Source: Bacillota bacterium (lineage in GTDB: Bacteria; Bacillota; Clostridia; Oscillospirales; Acutalibacteraceae). Taken from it: a stretch of 23,435 nt of DNA. The stretch is taken from positions 1 to 23,435 of the forward strand of contig JAEWBE010000067.1 of assembly GCA_023391275.1 (NCBI GenBank), in the 5' to 3' direction. Position numbers and translations under genes: made by a program. The notes beneath the pieces are model-generated. The model ran no database searches. It was not told the origin of the DNA and saw only the letters and a list, made by a program, of their open reading frames with translations. Of the stretch, positions 20,545-23,435 are shown in pieces (the stretch's first letter is position 1; each line of letters opens with the position of its first letter).

Positions 20545-21363
20545 ATGAAATCAAAATCTGCGGCGGCTCCGTATGCCGTCTGGATGTCAGTTTTTATTAT
20601 TGTGCCGATGATCCTGGTTGTGATTTTTGCGTTTACCGATAAAAGCGGAACTTTTACGCTAAAAAACATTGTGGAAGTCGGTCAGTATTCCAATGTATTC
20701 CTGCGTTCCATTTGGCTGGGCGCACTTGCAACCTTGATTTCTCTGGTTTTAGGCTATCCGCTTGCCTATATTATTTCCCACATCAGCGCGCGCAGACAAA
20801 GCGTTATGGTCATGCTTGTCATGCTGCCCATGTGGATGAATTTTTTACTGCGAACCTACGCGTGGATGACTCTGCTCGAAGACAACGGCATTATTAACAG
20901 TTTTCTGGCCTCTTTGGGCATGGCGAAGCTTCAGCTCATTAATACGCAGGGCGCGGTGGTGCTCGGCATGGTCTACAACTACATACCGTATATGATTCTT
21001 CCGCTTTATTCCGTGCTGACCAAAATTGACGGAAGTGTAATTGAAGCGGCGCAGGATTTAGGTGCGAACCAGACGCGGGTATTTACAAAGGTTATTCTTC
21101 CCATGAGTATGCCTGGTGTGATTTCGGGCATCACTATGGTCTTTGTTCCCGCCGTCAGCACTTTCATTATTTCCAAAATGCTGGGCGGCGGCGCAAACCT
21201 TTTAATCGGCGACTTAATCGACATGCAGTTTTTGGGCAGCGCCTACAACCCAAATCTTGGTTCGGCAATTTCCCTTGTCCTTATGGTGTTGATTTTGATC
21301 TGCATGGGCATTATGAACCAGTTTGACGACGGAGAAACCAGCGGGGGAGGGATCATGATATGA
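20545..21363 (+). CDS. potB: Spermidine/putrescine ABC transporter permease PotB
   Basis: 272 residues, about six membrane helices: first at about 10-29 (VWMSVFIIVPMILVVIFAF), then IWLGALATLISLVLGYPLAY, VMVMLVMLPMWMNFLLRTYA, a helix around GAVVLGMVYNYIPYMILPLY, ISGITMVFVPAVSTFIIS, and LVLMVLILICMGIM. The cytosolic EAA loop that contacts PotA reads IEAAQDLGANQTRVFTKVILP. It forms the membrane channel with PotC. The start is two bases after the potA stop; GGGGAGG lies 13 bases upstream inside the potA end. The stop overlaps the potC start by four bases (ATGA). Confidence 0.93.
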   Translation: MKSKSAAAPYAVWMSVFIIVPMILVVIFAFTDKSGTFTLKNIVEVGQYSNVFLRSIWLGALATLISLVLGYPLAYIISHISARRQSVMVMLVMLPMWMNFLLRTYAWMTLLEDNGIINSFLASLGMAKLQLINTQGAVVLGMVYNYIPYMILPLYSVLTKIDGSVIEAAQDLGANQTRVFTKVILPMSMPGVISGITMVFVPAVSTFIISKMLGGGANLLIGDLIDMQFLGSAYNPNLGSAISLVLMVLILICMGIMNQFDDGETSGGGIMI

Positions 21364-22172
21364 AAACGATCTCAAAAATTTATACCGCTTTGATTTTTCT
21401 GTTCCTTTACGCTCCGATTTTTGTGCTGATTATTTTTTCTTTTAATAACTCCACTACCATGAGCCGCTCCGTCTGGGCAGGCTTTTCCATGAAATGGTAC
21501 ACCCAGCTGTTTCAGGACAGAATGATTTTGGAAGCGTTGCGCAACACCCTTGTTATTGCCCTGATTGCGGCAGTTGTTTCCACGGTGCTCGGTACCGCGG
21601 CGGCGATTGGAATCAACGGGATGAACCGTTGGATGAAGCGCGCGGTGATGAATGTGACGAATCTGCCCATGGTTAATCCGGAAATTGTAACCGGCGTTTC
21701 CCTGATGCTGCTTTTCGTGTTCGCGGCAAGAGGAATGGGCAACATTTCGCTCGGAATGCTTTCCCTGATTTTGGCGCATATTACATTTTGCCTGCCGTAT
21801 GTGATTCTTTCCGTGCTGCCCAAGCTGCGGCAAATGGACTCGAATTTATATGAAGCGGCGCAGGATCTAGGCTGCAACCCGATTCTTGCGTTTTTTAAGG
21901 TTGTTCTGCCTGAAATTTTTCCCGGTGTTGTAACAGGGATGATTATGGCTTTCACTCTTTCCATTGATGATTTTGTCATCAGCTACTTTACCAGCGGAAC
22001 AACGCAGACACTTCCCATTTTCATTTATTCCATGACGAGGAAGCGGATCAGTCCGGAAATCAATGCGCTTTCCACGCTGCTGTTCGGCACGATCATTGTG
22101 TTGCTTCTCATCGTGAATTTCCGCCGGTCAAAAGATCAGAAGGCGGAAGAAAATCGTTCGGAGGAGGTATAA
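21360..22172 (+). CDS. potC: Spermidine/putrescine ABC transporter permease PotC
   Basis: 270 residues, about six membrane helices: TALIFLFLYAPIFVLIIFSF at the N-terminus, LRNTLVIALIAAVVSTVLGT, a helix around GVSLMLLFVFAARGMG, LGMLSLILAHITFCLPYVIL, FPGVVTGMIMAFTLSIDDFV, and LSTLLFGTIIVLLLIV. The EAA loop reads LYEAAQDLGCNPILAFFKVVLPE. The C-terminus is charged (FRRSKDQKAEENRSEEV) and cytosolic. GGGAGGG sits eight bases before the ATG, inside potB. The gene pairs with potB through the ATGA overlap, as usual for equimolar subunits. Confidence 0.93.
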   Translation: MKTISKIYTALIFLFLYAPIFVLIIFSFNNSTTMSRSVWAGFSMKWYTQLFQDRMILEALRNTLVIALIAAVVSTVLGTAAAIGINGMNRWMKRAVMNVTNLPMVNPEIVTGVSLMLLFVFAARGMGNISLGMLSLILAHITFCLPYVILSVLPKLRQMDSNLYEAAQDLGCNPILAFFKVVLPEIFPGVVTGMIMAFTLSIDDFVISYFTSGTTQTLPIFIYSMTRKRISPEINALSTLLFGTIIVLLLIVNFRRSKDQKAEENRSEEV

Positions 22173-22176
22173 GCTG

Positions 22177-23379
22177 TTGAAGAAAAGGATAGCGGCTATA
22201 ATCGCCGCCATGCTGCTTACTGTCGGTGCGTTTCCTCCGGCTGCTTCGGCGGAATCCCTCGAACAAAAGCCGGATGCTCCGAAAACAGGTGTTACCATCA
22301 ATGTTTACAATTGGGGCGAATACATCTCAAACGGTGTGGATGGTACGATTGATGTGAATAAAGAGTTTACCCGGCAAACCGGAATTGACGTAAACTATAC
22401 TACCTTTGACAGCAACGAATCGCTGTATTCCAAGCTGGCAAGCGGGGGCGCCAATTATGATATCATTGTTCCGTCTGACTACATGGTGTCAAAACTGAAG
22501 GAAGAAGGTCTGATTGAAAAACTGGATTTTAAAAATATTCCGAATTTTCAGTATATTGATCAGCAGTTCCGTAATCCTCAGTATGACAGTGCCAATGAAT
22601 ATTCTGTTCCGTACACATGGGGCGTCGTCGGCATTTTTTATAATAAAAACTATGTAAAGGAACCGGTTGACAACTGGGAAATTCTATGGGATAAAAAATA
22701 TTCCGGAAAAATTTTAATGTTTGACAATCCACGCGATGCTTTTGGTATTGCGCAAAAAATTCTGGGGTATTCCTTTAACAGCACCAGTGCGGCAGAATGG
22801 GAAACCGCGGCCAAACTGCTGAAGGAACAGAAGCCGCTCGTCCAGGCTTATGTAATGGATCAGATTTTTGATAAAATGGCCAGCGGTGACGCATGGCTGG
22901 CTCCTTATTACGCAGGTGACGCCGCCACCCTGGTTGAGGACAATCCTAACATTGGCTTTGCTATTCCAACAAAAGAAGGCACCAACTTTTTTGTGGATGC
23001 CATCTGTATCCCTACAGGCGCCCGGCATAAGAAGGAAGCGGAGGCATATATCAACTTTCTCTGCGACCCGGAAATCGCTGCGGCGAATGTGGACTACATC
23101 GGTTATTCCACACCGGAAACGGCGGCTAAAAAGCTTTTGCCGGAAGAAACCGTCAATAACCCGATTTATTATCCGGATGAAAGTATTTTAAAAAAATCGG
23201 AAACCTTTATCAATCTTCCGGAAGACACCAATATGCTGATTGATACCCTTTGGGCGGAAGTGAAAATGGGCGGTCCGGGTCAAACAGCAACACTGATTGC
23301 GATTCTTGCAGGATTTCTGCTGGTTTATATCGGTATTGTTGTTTATAAAAAAAGAAAAGCAAAACGAGAATTGCAGTAA
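22177..23379 (+). CDS. potD: Spermidine/putrescine-binding protein PotD with C-terminal membrane anchor
   Basis: Extracytoplasmic polyamine receptor of the transporter. 400 residues from a TTG start with GGAGGAGGT eight bases upstream. Signal peptide: MKKR, hydrophobic core, likely cleavage after ASA near residue 25. The mature domain is clearly PotD-like: INVYNWGEYIS, FTRQTGIDVNYTTFDSNE, YDIIVPSDYMVSKLKEEGLI, YSVPYTWGVVGIFYNK, the DAWLAPYYAGDA region, and FVDAICIPTGA. The signal peptide has no lipobox cysteine, unlike most Gram-positive PotD lipoproteins. Instead a hydrophobic helix (about 371-391, LIAILAGFLLVYIGIVVY) followed by KKRKAKRELQ ends the protein, so it is probably anchored by its C-terminus. 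No clear terminator is visible in the remaining 56 bases. Confidence 0.93.
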   Translation: MKKRIAAIIAAMLLTVGAFPPAASAESLEQKPDAPKTGVTINVYNWGEYISNGVDGTIDVNKEFTRQTGIDVNYTTFDSNESLYSKLASGGANYDIIVPSDYMVSKLKEEGLIEKLDFKNIPNFQYIDQQFRNPQYDSANEYSVPYTWGVVGIFYNKNYVKEPVDNWEILWDKKYSGKILMFDNPRDAFGIAQKILGYSFNSTSAAEWETAAKLLKEQKPLVQAYVMDQIFDKMASGDAWLAPYYAGDAATLVEDNPNIGFAIPTKEGTNFFVDAICIPTGARHKKEAEAYINFLCDPEIAAANVDYIGYSTPETAAKKLLPEETVNNPIYYPDESILKKSETFINLPEDTNMLIDTLWAEVKMGGPGQTATLIAILAGFLLVYIGIVVYKKRKAKRELQ

Positions 23380-23435
23380 AAAAAGAGAAACCTGTTTTTT
23401 ATTCGATTTTGCCTTAACAGTATAGCTAAAGGGAA
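23380..23435. other. Window end after potD
   Basis: Begins with an A-run and a T-run (AAAAAAGAGAAACCTGTTTTTT shape, written here in two parts: AAAAAAGAGAAACC and TGTTTTTT) that could form only a weak A-T hairpin. Nothing else is seen. Confidence 0.3.

Noticed and set aside
19919..20554. 211-codon minus-strand open frame
   Set aside because: Antisense to potA, with no ribosome binding site and no family features.

Overview
The window looks like a chromosomal segment from a low-to-middle G+C, Gram-positive anaerobe of the Clostridia, probably near the Oscillospiraceae/Ruminococcaceae. This is an inference from gene content: a DUF187-type glycosidase, MtaB, NrdR, an ABC-F ATPase, a DUF421/DUF4363 pair, a radical SAM enzyme and MurE/MurF, with strong GGAGG-type ribosome binding sites and several TTG/GTG starts. 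No tRNA, rRNA, CRISPR array or prophage was seen.

Layout. 1-5150: the 3' end of a secreted-type glycosidase gene; mtaB (minus); a small HPr-like gene that has lost the catalytic His loop but keeps the regulatory Ser region; an ABC-F ATPase (minus); and an unrecognised helical 144-residue protein (minus). 5330-5737: three nearly identical tandem copies of a roughly 117-nt structured element joined by palindromic linkers, directly in front of a sugar-phosphate isomerase-like TIM-barrel gene. 6550-8215: nrdR with an extended -10 promoter, then a minus-strand DUF421 + DUF4363 membrane-protein operon. 8310-12613: a glycosyltransferase locus, with one GT4 gene on the minus strand diverging from a GT2-GT4-small membrane protein operon on the plus strand. 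12712-14148: an orphan radical SAM protein (minus). 14383-17288: murE-murF. 17574-18287: a secreted NlpC/P60-type wall hydrolase whose promoter carries TGTAAY direct repeats resembling WalR/PhoP-type sites. 18345-19052 (approximate): an IS200-like element with only tnpA, apparently lodged between the hydrolase gene and its terminator. 19221-23379: a promoter, a structured leader and a complete potABCD-type polyamine import operon.

How the parts fit. Most of the right half concerns the envelope: glycan assembly (glycosyltransferases), peptidoglycan precursor synthesis (MurE, MurF), wall remodelling (NlpC/P60) and polyamine uptake (PotABCD). The left half is housekeeping: tRNA modification, ribosome-associated ATPase and NrdR control of ribonucleotide reductase.

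The observations most worth following up are: (1) the triple structured repeat forming most of the apparent 5' leader of the TIM-barrel gene; (2) a pot-operon leader in which one segment can pair with the potA ribosome binding site and overlaps the ribosome binding site of a possible 14-residue leader peptide; (3) a PotD with no lipobox but a C-terminal membrane anchor; (4) the TGTAAY repeats at the wall-hydrolase promoter; and (5) the Crh-like HPr homologue. All functional statements come from reading motifs; no database search was run.
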